Shown here: positions 1 through 5,621 of the stretch, in pieces
Layout: each line of letters opens with the position of its first letter
Numbering within the stretch: position 1 is the first letter of the stretch
Origin: an uncultured Sulfitobacter sp.
Lineage (GTDB): Bacteria; Pseudomonadota; Alphaproteobacteria; Rhodobacterales; Rhodobacteraceae
Assembly: GCA_937923365.1 (NCBI GenBank)
Contig: CALAIJ010000060.1
Location: forward strand, 1-5,625
Length of the DNA: 5,625 nucleotides
Reading direction: 5' to 3'
Made by a program: the position numbers and the translations under genes
Notes under the pieces: model-generated
What the model was told of the DNA's origin: nothing
The model's database searches: none
Seen by the model: the letters and a program-made list of their open reading frames with translations, nothing else

Positions 1-590
1 CGGGTGTGGCCTGCGGTCAGCGCCTGCAATCCGGCGACACCCGTGGCCCAGACCACCTGTCCCTGATCAGGGGCGTCGTGCTGCACCTGAACGCCCTTGG
101 CCTGCAAGGCCGCGACCAGTGCCGCACAGGCCTGTCGCGGGTGCACAAGCGCGCTGAGGGTGTCGTGGATCAACCAGCCAGAGGGACTAAGCGGCGCCCA
201 TGGGGTGTCCTTTGCCTGCACGACGTTCCAATGCGCATGGTCCTGCCAAAGCGGCTTGGCGGTCTCGGCGCGGCCTTTCGCAAGGGTCAGCGCATGGTCG
301 TCTGCGATGGGCTGCAGACGCCCGCTGCGCGCATAGCCTGCGCTTTGCCCGCCCGTCTGTTCTACATCGCGCCAGAAGTCGGCGGCCATCAGCAGGCTGT
401 CCAGTTGAAAGGCCTTTTTGGCATTCCAGTTCTCGGGCACATGCGGGGCCAGCGCGCCGACGATCCCGCCGGAACTGCCAGCCGCGGGCCCGTGCGGATC
501 AACCAGCACAACCTGTGCGCCGCGTTGCACGCAGGCCCATGCAATCGACAGGCCAAAGATGCCCGCACCGCGTACCGTGATGTCGGCCAT
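1..590 (-). CDS. FAD-dependent oxidoreductase (DAO family), partial; possible stand-alone MnmC2-type enzyme
   Basis: The reverse strand reads openly for 196 codons from the ATG at 590-588 and leaves the window without a stop, so only the N-terminal part is present. The product begins MADITVRGAGIFGLSIAW. This is a Rossmann FAD-binding fold with GxGxxG at residues 8-13 and an acidic residue (D31) ending the second strand. A GSSGG stretch at 38-42 resembles the FAD-contacting loop of the D-amino-acid oxidase/glycine oxidase superfamily. The family oxidises C-N bonds of amino acids or amines; the substrate cannot be read from this half. Divergent pairing with mnmD suggests the oxidase that converts cmnm5U34 to nm5U34 in tRNA, the role of the C-terminal half of enterobacterial MnmC, but this is inference. 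A ThiO- or DadA-like oxidase is the alternative. The start could instead be TTG at 596-594, which lies 7 nt after GGAAGGA (604-610, minus); the ATG is 13 nt away. Confidence 0.85.
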   Translation of the reverse strand, partial: MADITVRGAGIFGLSIAWACVQRGAQVVLVDPHGPAAGSSGGIVGALAPHVPENWNAKKAFQLDSLLMAADFWRDVEQTGGQSAGYARSGRLQPIADDHALTLAKGRAETAKPLWQDHAHWNVVQAKDTPWAPLSPSGWLIHDTLSALVHPRQACAALVAALQAKGVQVQHDAPDQGQVVWATGVAGLQALTAGHT

Positions 591-591
591 T

Positions 592-620
592 GCCAAGTCT
601 GCGTCCTTCCGCCAAGTCTG
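592..620. repeat. 10-nt direct repeat in the divergent FAD oxidoreductase/mnmD region
   Basis: GCCAAGTCTG occurs exactly at 592-601 and again at 611-620, a period of 19 bp, inside the 63-bp gap between the two divergent genes. The first copy lies next to the oxidoreductase ATG and covers the alternative TTG start. The minus-strand Shine-Dalgarno candidate (604-610) sits between the copies. Tandem sites about two helical turns apart can be regulator-binding sites, but no known motif is recognised and the repeat may be accidental. No good -35/-10 pair was found on either strand here. Confidence 0.4.
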
Positions 621-640
621 TCCCCTGAAGGCCGCAGCAT

Positions 641-646
641 AGGGGA
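641..646 (+). promoter_or_regulatory. Ribosome binding site that sets the mnmD start
   Basis: AGGGGA lies 7 nt upstream of the GTG at 654. The only nearby in-frame ATG (678) has no comparable motif at a suitable distance, so the GTG is the preferred start. Confidence 0.6.
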
Positions 647-653
647 TGCAGGC

Positions 654-1325
654 GTGGACAGCCAGACGGATCGGATCATGTGGCGCGAAGGCGATGTGCC
701 CGTCTCTGCGCGCTTTGACGATCCCTTCTTTTCGTTGGAAAACGGCGTGGCCGAAACAGAGCATGTCTTTCTGGCGGGCAATGATCTGCCTGCGCGGTTT
801 GCGCCCGGTTTCCAGATTGCAGAGCTGGGCTTTGGCACGGGGCTGAACCTGCTGGTGGCGTGGGAGGCATGGGCGCGCAGTGGCCAGACCGGCCCGCTGC
901 ACTTCACCAGTTTTGAAGCCTTCCCGATGGGCCACGCAGATATGGCGCGTGCGCATGCCGCGTTCCCCGACTTTGGCGGCAAGCGCGATGCGCTGCTGGC
1001 GGCGTGGGGCGGACAGGGCGGGCGCATTGATCTTCCGGGCCTGCGGTTGGAGGTCATCGCAGGTGACGCCCGCGAAACTGTGCAACACTGGCAGGGCATG
1101 GCGGATGCGTGGTTTCTTGACGGGTTCTCGCCCGCCAAGAACCCCGAACTTTGGGGCGCTGACCTCATGGCCGAGGTTGGGCGTCACACAGCACGAGGCG
1201 GCACCGCCGCGACCTATACCGCCGCGGGGTTTGTGCGCCGTGGACTGGCCGAGGCAGGCTTTGCCGTCACGCGCACGCAGGGCTATGGCCGCAAACGCCA
1301 TATGACCGTGGGCCGCCGCGCATGA
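654..1325 (+). CDS. mnmD: tRNA (5-methylaminomethyl-2-thiouridine)(34)-methyltransferase MnmD
   Basis: MnmD is a cytoplasmic SAM-dependent methyltransferase. It methylates the 5-aminomethyl group of (2-thio)uridine 34 in tRNAs such as those for Lys, Glu and Gln, the last step to mnm5(s2)U. With the GTG start it is 223 residues. Residues 10-31 (WREGDVPVS, FDDPFFSLENG) and the following AETEHVFLAGNDLPARF form the family's N-terminal signature. The SAM-binding motif ELGFGTGLN is at 57-65. LDGFSPAKNPELW at 155-167 matches the DGFAPAKNP motif of E. coli MnmC, whose aspartate is catalytic (D156 here). The reading frame stays open far upstream, antisense to the oxidoreductase, but nothing there resembles the family. 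The FAD-oxidase half found in fused MnmC is absent from this protein; the divergent oxidoreductase may supply it. The stop codon overlaps the start of the transporter (ATGA), implying co-transcription. Confidence 0.93.
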   Translation: MDSQTDRIMWREGDVPVSARFDDPFFSLENGVAETEHVFLAGNDLPARFAPGFQIAELGFGTGLNLLVAWEAWARSGQTGPLHFTSFEAFPMGHADMARAHAAFPDFGGKRDALLAAWGGQGGRIDLPGLRLEVIAGDARETVQHWQGMADAWFLDGFSPAKNPELWGADLMAEVGRHTARGGTAATYTAAGFVRRGLAEAGFAVTRTQGYGRKRHMTVGRRA

Positions 1326-2191
1326 GCCAGACCAACAACACCGCGCTGGGCGTCACGCTGATGATCACGGCCGTGATGATCTTTGCCGTGCAGGACGCGT
1401 TCTCGCGCTATCTGGCAAGCGAATACAACGTGATGATGGTGGTGATGATCCGCTACTGGTTCTTTGCCGCCTTCGTGATTGCGATTGCGAAACGGCAGGC
1501 GGGCGGCGTGCGTGCTGCGGCCCAAACGCGCCAGCCGTTCTTGCAAGGCTTTCGCGGCGTGTTGCTGGCGCTTGAAATCGTCGTCTCCGTCCTTGCCTAC
1601 ACGTTGCTGGGGCTGGTGGAGACCCATGCCATTTTCGCCTGCTATCCGCTGCTGGTCGCCGCCCTGTCCGGCCCCGTGCTGGGCGAGCGTGTGGGCTGGC
1701 GGCGCTGGGCGGCGATTGCGGTGGGTTTTGTGGGCGTGATGATCATCCTGCAACCGGGGGTAAGCGTCTTTGACCCGCTGGCGCTGATCCCGCTGCTGGC
1801 GGCTGCAATGTTCGCGCTTTATGCGCTGCTAACGCGCTATGCGGCGCGCCAGGACAGCACGGCCACCAGCTTTTTCTGGACGGGGGTCAGCGGGGCGGTG
1901 GTCATGACTGTTGTGGGGCTCTGGTTCTGGGAGCCATTGGCCCCCAAGGACTATGGCTGGATGCTGATGCTGTGCATTTCAGGCGTCACAGGCCACTGGC
2001 TGATGATCCGCTGTTACGAGGTGGCAGAGGTCAGTGCCGTGCAGCCCTTTGCCTACTTCCATCTGGTCTTTGCCGGGATCATCGGCGTCAGCATTTTCGG
2101 CGAGACGATTGCCACCAACGTGGTGCTGGGTGCAGGTGTGATCGTCACGGCGGGCCTCTTCACCCTATGGCGCGAACGCCTTCAAAGTTGA
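1322..2191 (+). CDS. DMT-superfamily transporter with two EamA domains
   Basis: The 289-residue product is an inner-membrane protein of drug/metabolite-transporter type, of the usual length. About ten hydrophobic segments are visible, near residues 8-24, 37-57, 76-97, 101-119, 127-144, 151-171, 183-202, 212-230, 237-258 and 266-283, arranged as two five-helix EamA repeats. The first repeat ends in the characteristic LGERVGWRRWAAIAVGFVGV followed by LQPG. The second contains the matching FGETI at 259-263. Family members mostly export amino acids, nucleosides or related metabolites; the substrate cannot be told from sequence. The ATG at 1322 overlaps the mnmD stop by 4 nt, and no strong Shine-Dalgarno precedes it, which suggests translational coupling. 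No functional tie to tRNA modification is evident. The 3' end overlaps the convergent transglycosylase gene by 27 bp. Confidence 0.9.
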   Translation: MSQTNNTALGVTLMITAVMIFAVQDAFSRYLASEYNVMMVVMIRYWFFAAFVIAIAKRQAGGVRAAAQTRQPFLQGFRGVLLALEIVVSVLAYTLLGLVETHAIFACYPLLVAALSGPVLGERVGWRRWAAIAVGFVGVMIILQPGVSVFDPLALIPLLAAAMFALYALLTRYAARQDSTATSFFWTGVSGAVVMTVVGLWFWEPLAPKDYGWMLMLCISGVTGHWLMIRCYEVAEVSAVQPFAYFHLVFAGIIGVSIFGETIATNVVLGAGVIVTAGLFTLWRERLQS

Positions 2192-4183
2192 GCCGACAAG
2201 CTCCTTTGAGAACGGCACAGGCAGCGGGTCTTTGCCCAGACGCGCGCGGTAGACGGGCAGGCTTTCGGTGACGCGCATGATGTAGTTCTGGGTCTCGCGG
2301 AAGGGGACCATTTCGACCCAATCCACGATATCGATGTCGCCTTTGCGCGGGTCGCCGTAGGCTTTCATCCAACGCGGCGGGCGCGAGGGCCCTGCGTTGT
2401 AGGCGGCGGACATCATCACCACGTTGCCATTGAACAGTCCCGCCATGTTGGACAGGTATTTGGAGCCAAGCTCCGCATTGTAGACAGGATCAGCCGTCAG
2501 GCGGTCCGTTGTATGCAAGGACCGCACGCCCAACTCGGAGGCGACCTCGCGGGCGGTGGCAGGCATCAGTTGCATCAAGCCACGCGCACCGACGCCCGAT
2601 TGCACCACCGGATCAAATTCGCTTTCGCGCCGTGCGATGGCCAGCGACATCTCTGGCGCCATGGGCAGGTCGCGCTGCGCCAGCGGGTGCAGTGCATAAT
2701 AGGGCGCGGCGATGGTCAGACCGCGGCGCGCGGCACGCTTGCCGATCATCACGGCGATATGCGGCTCGTTCACGTCGATGGCGGCCTGACCCAGCAGGGC
2801 GATGTCCCCCTCGACCAGTTGGTCGGTCAGGTGGGTCCAGAAACGCTCTGCCATGTTGCGCTCTCCGGCGGCTTGCAGCATCAACCCGACCTGAAACAGC
2901 GGGTCCTGCGCCAGCGGTGAGGTGCGCCAGTCCTGCGCGGGTGTAACCCCTTTGAGGGTCTCGTCAAACGGCACGTTCGCCTTTTCGGCGGCAAGCAGGC
3001 CATAGAAAGCCGTCTGGTACTTGGCCCCTTCGGTATAGGCGACAGAGGCGGCTTCGGGATCGTTCATGTCCTCCAGCGCGCGGCCCTGCCAATAACCTGC
3101 GCGGCCCTGACTGATCGGAGAGACGACCTGACTGTCGTGGTTCAGGAAGTGCTGATAGGCGGCCTGTGGGTCTTTGAGGAACCGCAAGGCGATGTAGCCC
3201 GACAGCCATTCAAGATCGGCGTAGTCAGAGCCGCCGTCAAGAAAGTGCTGTGACGCCATCCGGTAGGCGCGTTTCGGATCGCCCGAGCGCATCTCGCCAC
3301 GGGCCAGCGCGCGTCTGCGGTTGCTCCATGCGCCGGGCTGACCGAGGGCTTCAACACTTGTGGACCGCTCCAGCAGCAGCGTCTTGGCGTCGTTCACAAA
3401 GCCCTTGCGGATGCGCCATTCAAAGCGGGCATGGGCCAGACCGCCGTCATTGGCGACGCTTGCGGGCAAGGCTTCGATCAGCTTGTTCACATCGCCTGCG
3501 CGGCGTTGCAGCGCGATGCGGGCCTGCGCCAAAGCGACCTGATCCTTGCTGACCAGATCAAACATCTGACGCGCCTCGTCATGTTCGCGTTGCCAGAGCA
3601 TTTCGTCCAGACGGGCGGTGTGGTGCGGTTTCAACAAGGCGCCGTGCAGCTTGAGGAACAAGGCCTGCGAGGTGGGGTTCATCGGCATTGTGCGCCACGC
3701 CAGCACGACGTTGGCCTCTGCCTCACCGGTCTGGTCAACGCGGGTCAGCGCCGCGGCATTGGCCAGCACGCCACGCGGAGTCTGGGCGGGCATTTCGGTG
3801 AAGAAGGCGAGAATTTCGTTGTCGGCCTCTTCGATCACCAGGGGTTCGGCCTGTTTGCGCAGGTAGGCTTCGCCGGGCCAGTCGCTGCGACGGTCCAGAA
3901 AACTGCGCACGTCAGCATAGGTCCCGCGCCCTGCGCGCAGACGCATCCATTCAATAAGATCGGCGGCCACCGGACCTTCCCGCCCTGCTATTTCAGCAGC
4001 ACGGGTCCATTCGCCATTGCGCGCGGCAGACAGCGCCGATCCAACAGAGGTCGGCCGCGCCTTGGGCCGGTCTGCGATGGTGGCAGGGTCCACCACAGGG
4101 GCGGAAACCGCTGTGGCCTCTTGCGCATGCAGGGGGGCTGTGAGGGTGAAAACCACCGCAAGGGCGCTCAGAATTCGTGTCAT
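2165..4183 (-). CDS. Soluble lytic murein transglycosylase, Slt70 type
   Basis: The 672-residue product is a periplasmic peptidoglycan-cleaving enzyme. Such enzymes cut the MurNAc-GlcNAc bond non-hydrolytically, leaving 1,6-anhydroMurNAc ends, during wall turnover and remodelling. A Sec signal peptide is clear: MTR, a hydrophobic core to about residue 17, and a likely cleavage after LHA at 20. Residues 45 to about 480 are a long alpha-helical region like the superhelical U/L domains of Slt70, including GYWQGRALED at 363-372. The C-terminal SLT domain (about 505-650) has ARRESEFDP with the expected catalytic E520, GLMQLMP at 535-541, AYNAG at 594-598 and NYI at 633-635. No LysM or lipobox is present. 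The ATG at 4183 is chosen because the signal peptide follows directly and AGGAA lies 9 nt upstream. ATG 4192 abuts that motif, and an upstream ATG at 4249 would add a non-signal-like extension. It is divergent from dapA and convergent with the transporter. Confidence 0.93.
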   Translation of the reverse strand: MTRILSALAVVFTLTAPLHAQEATAVSAPVVDPATIADRPKARPTSVGSALSAARNGEWTRAAEIAGREGPVAADLIEWMRLRAGRGTYADVRSFLDRRSDWPGEAYLRKQAEPLVIEEADNEILAFFTEMPAQTPRGVLANAAALTRVDQTGEAEANVVLAWRTMPMNPTSQALFLKLHGALLKPHHTARLDEMLWQREHDEARQMFDLVSKDQVALAQARIALQRRAGDVNKLIEALPASVANDGGLAHARFEWRIRKGFVNDAKTLLLERSTSVEALGQPGAWSNRRRALARGEMRSGDPKRAYRMASQHFLDGGSDYADLEWLSGYIALRFLKDPQAAYQHFLNHDSQVVSPISQGRAGYWQGRALEDMNDPEAASVAYTEGAKYQTAFYGLLAAEKANVPFDETLKGVTPAQDWRTSPLAQDPLFQVGLMLQAAGERNMAERFWTHLTDQLVEGDIALLGQAAIDVNEPHIAVMIGKRAARRGLTIAAPYYALHPLAQRDLPMAPEMSLAIARRESEFDPVVQSGVGARGLMQLMPATAREVASELGVRSLHTTDRLTADPVYNAELGSKYLSNMAGLFNGNVVMMSAAYNAGPSRPPRWMKAYGDPRKGDIDIVDWVEMVPFRETQNYIMRVTESLPVYRARLGKDPLPVPFSKELVGSTLKAFAP
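2182..2209. terminator. Imperfect inverted repeat at the convergent gene junction, possible bidirectional terminator
   Basis: TCAAAG (2182-2187) pairs with CTTTGA (2204-2209), and GAGC (2190-2193) pairs with GCTC (2200-2203). This gives 10 base pairs with a 2-nt TT bulge and a 6-nt loop. It covers the stop codon of the transporter and lies within the last codons of the transglycosylase gene. The symmetric arms would form a hairpin in either transcript. No T-run follows on either strand, so a classical intrinsic terminator is not shown; mRNA 3'-end stabilisation or chance are alternatives. Confidence 0.35.
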
Positions 4184-4192
4184 CACTTGCAT

Positions 4193-4197
4193 TTCCT
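4193..4197 (-). promoter_or_regulatory. Ribosome binding site of the transglycosylase gene
   Basis: On the minus strand AGGAA lies 9 nt before the ATG at 4183 and 6 nt before an in-frame GTG at 4186, but directly touches the ATG at 4192. This favours one of the two downstream starts; the ATG at 4183 gives the cleanest signal peptide. Confidence 0.5.
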
Positions 4198-4201
4198 GCG
4201 C

Positions 4202-4222
4202 TGCAAAGGCTAGAGCCTTGCA
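4202..4222. repeat. Inverted repeat at the predicted transglycosylase transcription start
   Basis: Left arm TGCAAAGGCT (4202-4211) and right arm AGCCTTGCA (4214-4222) are complementary apart from one extra A in the left arm, and are separated by AG. The site lies between the candidate -10 box (4222-4227) and the Shine-Dalgarno (4193-4197) of the transglycosylase gene. It could be an operator or a 5'-leader hairpin. No known regulator motif is recognised. Confidence 0.45.
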
Positions 4223-4249
4223 ACATATGCCACTGTGCGGGGGTTTCAA
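4222..4249 (-). promoter_or_regulatory. Candidate sigma70-type promoter for the transglycosylase gene
   Basis: On the minus strand TTGAAA (4249-4244; 5 of 6 to TTGACA) is followed after 16 bp by TATGTT (4227-4222; 4 of 6 to TATAAT). Transcription would begin near 4215, giving a leader of roughly 30 nt to the ATG at 4183. Spacing and position fit, but matches of this quality can arise by chance. Confidence 0.4.
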
Positions 4250-4305
4250 TCACTCATCCCGTATCGGGGCGTCACCGCTCGGCTTTCCGCCGACCAGCAC
4301 AGATA

Positions 4306-4311
4306 AAGGAG
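4306..4311 (+). promoter_or_regulatory. dapA: Ribosome binding site of dapA
   Basis: AAGGAG lies 7 nt before the ATG at 4319 and only 1 nt before an in-frame GTG at 4313. This selects the ATG and a 291-residue product beginning [13 protein letters not shown]. Confidence 0.8.
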
Positions 4312-4318
4312 CGTGCAC

Positions 4319-5194
4319 ATGTTTCATGGGTCAATGACCGCACTCGTCACGCCGTTCAAGGACGGTGAGCTGGATTTGGTGGCGCTGAAAAAACAGGTTG
4401 AGTGGCAGATATCCGAAGGCACCAAGGCTTTGGTCCCTGTCGGCACCACCGGCGAATCCCCCACATTGACGCACCGCGAGCACGAGCAGGTCGTCGAGGA
4501 AGTGGTCAAAGCTGCGGCAGGCCGCGTGCCGGTGATTGCCGGCGCCGGGTCCAACAACACGGCCGAAAGCATCCGCCTCGCGCAGCACGCCGAAAAGGTG
4601 GGCGCGGACGCGGTTCTGGTCGTCACGCCGTATTACAACAAACCCACGCAAGCGGGTCTGATCGCGCATTTCACCGCCATACACGACTGCTGCAAGCTGC
4701 CCATCGTGATTTATAATATCCCGCCACGGTCGGTCATCGACATGACGCCTGCCACCATGGGTGAGCTGGCCAAGCTGGAGCGGATCATCGGGGTCAAGGA
4801 CGCCACGGCGGACCTTTCCCGCGTCAGCGCGCAGCGGATCACTTGCGGCAAGGATTTTATCCAACTGTCCGGTGAGGACGGCACCGCGCACGGGTTCAAT
4901 GCCCAAGGTGGTGTCGGGTGTATCTCTGTCACGGCCAATGTGGCACCCGGCCCGCTTGCCAAGATGCAAGAGGCCTGTGCCGCAGGCGATTATGCCTCCG
5001 CGCTGGAGATTCAGGACCGGTTGATGCCGCTGCATCAGGCGATCTTTGCCGAGCCCGGTCTGGTCGGTGTCAAATACGCCATGTCCACGCTGGGTCTGTG
5101 CACCGACGAGGTACGCCTGCCGCATGTCGGCCTGACCGATGGGGCCAAGGCGCGCGTCGAGGACGCAATGCGTCACGCGGGCCTCACCAACTAA
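4319..5194 (+). CDS. dapA: 4-hydroxy-tetrahydrodipicolinate synthase DapA
   Basis: DapA condenses pyruvate with L-aspartate-4-semialdehyde to form 4-hydroxy-tetrahydrodipicolinate. This is the first committed step of the diaminopimelate and lysine pathway, in the cytoplasm. The 291-residue TIM-barrel protein is nearly identical in length to E. coli DapA (292), with a constant offset of -1. The Schiff-base lysine is K160 (in IIGVKDAT); the catalytic triad is T43, Y106 and Y132, and R137 binds the substrate carboxylate. GTTGES is at 42-47. Residues matching the E. coli lysine feedback site (S48, H53, H56, N80, E84, Y106) are S47, H52, H55, N79, E83 and Y105, while E. coli A49 is P48 here. Lysine inhibition is therefore predicted but untested. 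The gene is divergent from a peptidoglycan lytic transglycosylase, and a DUF4440 gene follows closely on the same strand. Confidence 0.97.
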   Translation: MFHGSMTALVTPFKDGELDLVALKKQVEWQISEGTKALVPVGTTGESPTLTHREHEQVVEEVVKAAAGRVPVIAGAGSNNTAESIRLAQHAEKVGADAVLVVTPYYNKPTQAGLIAHFTAIHDCCKLPIVIYNIPPRSVIDMTPATMGELAKLERIIGVKDATADLSRVSAQRITCGKDFIQLSGEDGTAHGFNAQGGVGCISVTANVAPGPLAKMQEACAAGDYASALEIQDRLMPLHQAIFAEPGLVGVKYAMSTLGLCTDEVRLPHVGLTDGAKARVEDAMRHAGLTN

Positions 5195-5200
5195 GCGCAA

Positions 5201-5221
5201 GGGTGGGCCAGAGGCCCTCCT
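5201..5221 (+). terminator. Weak GC-rich hairpin after dapA
   Basis: GGGCC (5205-5209) pairs with GGCCC (5213-5217) around AGA. The stem extends past a T-T mismatch (5204/5218) by G5203-C5219, G5202-C5220 and a G-T pair at 5201/5221. No T-run follows, only TACCTCCC, so termination would be weak. Because the DUF4440 reading frame starts in or just beyond it, it may instead act as an intergenic processing or stability element, or be coincidental. Confidence 0.25.
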
Positions 5222-5613
5222 TACCTCCCACATGGGTCAGCATCATAGACGATCACACAAGCCAGATCCTGCGCGTGCTTGAAGAGAGCTTGTGGCGCAG
5301 CGAGACGCGTTTTGACGATGCGCTGATGGAAGCAACATTTGCGCCAGATTTTGTCGAATTTGGACGCTCGGGCCGCCGCTACACTCGTTCAGAAATGCTG
5401 CTGGGCCATATGTCCGGCACGCCGATCGACGCGGAACTGCCGCTGCGCGCGTTTCAGGCGCGATGGCTTACCGATACGGTGGCACAAGTGACCTACATCA
5501 GTGCAGTGATCTACGCGGGGCAGACCGAGTACGCCAACCGCTCTTCGATCTGGAGCCTCGATGACGCGGTCTGGCAGCTGCGGTTTCATCAGGGCACGCC
5601 GACCACATCCTGA
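5203..5613 (+). CDS. DUF4440 / nuclear transport factor 2-like family protein
   Basis: The product is a small single-domain cytoplasmic protein with no signal or membrane segment. The recognisable domain runs from about ILRVLEESLWRSETRFDD, through FAPDFVEFGRSGRRYTRSEML, to RSSIWSLDDAVWQLRFHQGTPT, the usual DUF4440 layout in an alpha+beta NTF2-like cone fold. No specific function is known for this family and I infer none. The start is unclear. GTG 5203 (136 residues) is the most upstream standard start in frame after dapA, but AAGG directly abuts it. The first residues after it (GQRPSLPPTW) do not look like the domain. GTG 5275 (112 residues) would cut into the first helix. No in-frame ATG precedes the domain; the ATG at 5232 is in another frame and stops after 16 codons. 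Homology supports the gene strongly, its 5' end poorly. It is probably co-transcribed with dapA. Confidence 0.8.
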   Translation: MGQRPSLPPTWVSIIDDHTSQILRVLEESLWRSETRFDDALMEATFAPDFVEFGRSGRRYTRSEMLLGHMSGTPIDAELPLRAFQARWLTDTVAQVTYISAVIYAGQTEYANRSSIWSLDDAVWQLRFHQGTPTTS

Positions 5614-5614
5614 C

Positions 5615-5621
5615 AAAGGGG
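5615..5621 (+). promoter_or_regulatory. Shine-Dalgarno-like site for a gene beyond the right edge
   Basis: AAAGGGG follows the DUF4440 stop by one base, and four bases later the window ends. A plus-strand start codon is expected within a few bases of the edge, suggesting the dapA transcript continues. The next gene is not visible. Confidence 0.4.

Larger units (their letters stand above)
4184..4318. promoter_or_regulatory. Divergent transglycosylase/dapA control region
   Basis: This 135-bp non-coding stretch must hold the start signals of both divergent genes. Besides the minus-strand promoter and inverted repeat, it contains two small hairpins in the dapA leader: CCCG-TAT-CGGG (4258-4268) and TCGGC-TTTCC-GCCGA (4279-4293). 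No convincing -35/-10 pair for dapA was found. It is too short and lacks the conserved core features needed to call a lysine riboswitch. Confidence 0.6.

Noticed and set aside
6..653. Long plus-strand open frame continuous with mnmD, antisense to the FAD oxidoreductase.
   Set aside because: It is in exact codon register opposite the oxidoreductase and stays open because TTA, CTA and TCA codons are rare there. It has no family resemblance, and a good ribosome binding site marks the mnmD start at 654.
1364..1377. Perfect 14-bp palindrome ATCACGGCCGTGAT.
   Set aside because: It lies inside the first transmembrane segment coding sequence of the transporter, away from any start signal; its bases are accounted for by coding, and no other copy was seen.
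1431..1449. Short GATGATGGTGGTGATGAT-like run.
   Set aside because: It simply encodes VMMVVM in the second transmembrane helix; it is too short and irregular to be a functional repeat.
3431..4213. 260-codon plus-strand open frame antisense to the transglycosylase.
   Set aside because: It is a high-GC codon-bias shadow; the translation has no recognisable domain, and the opposite strand has clear signal-peptide and Slt features.
4184..4318. Lysine riboswitch upstream of dapA.
   Set aside because: The leader is too short, and only two small hairpins are visible; the multi-helix lysine aptamer core is absent.
4331..5233. 300-codon minus-strand open frame antisense to dapA.
   Set aside because: It lies in exact codon register opposite dapA, whose catalytic residues are all visible. 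It has no family resemblance and is explained by codon bias.
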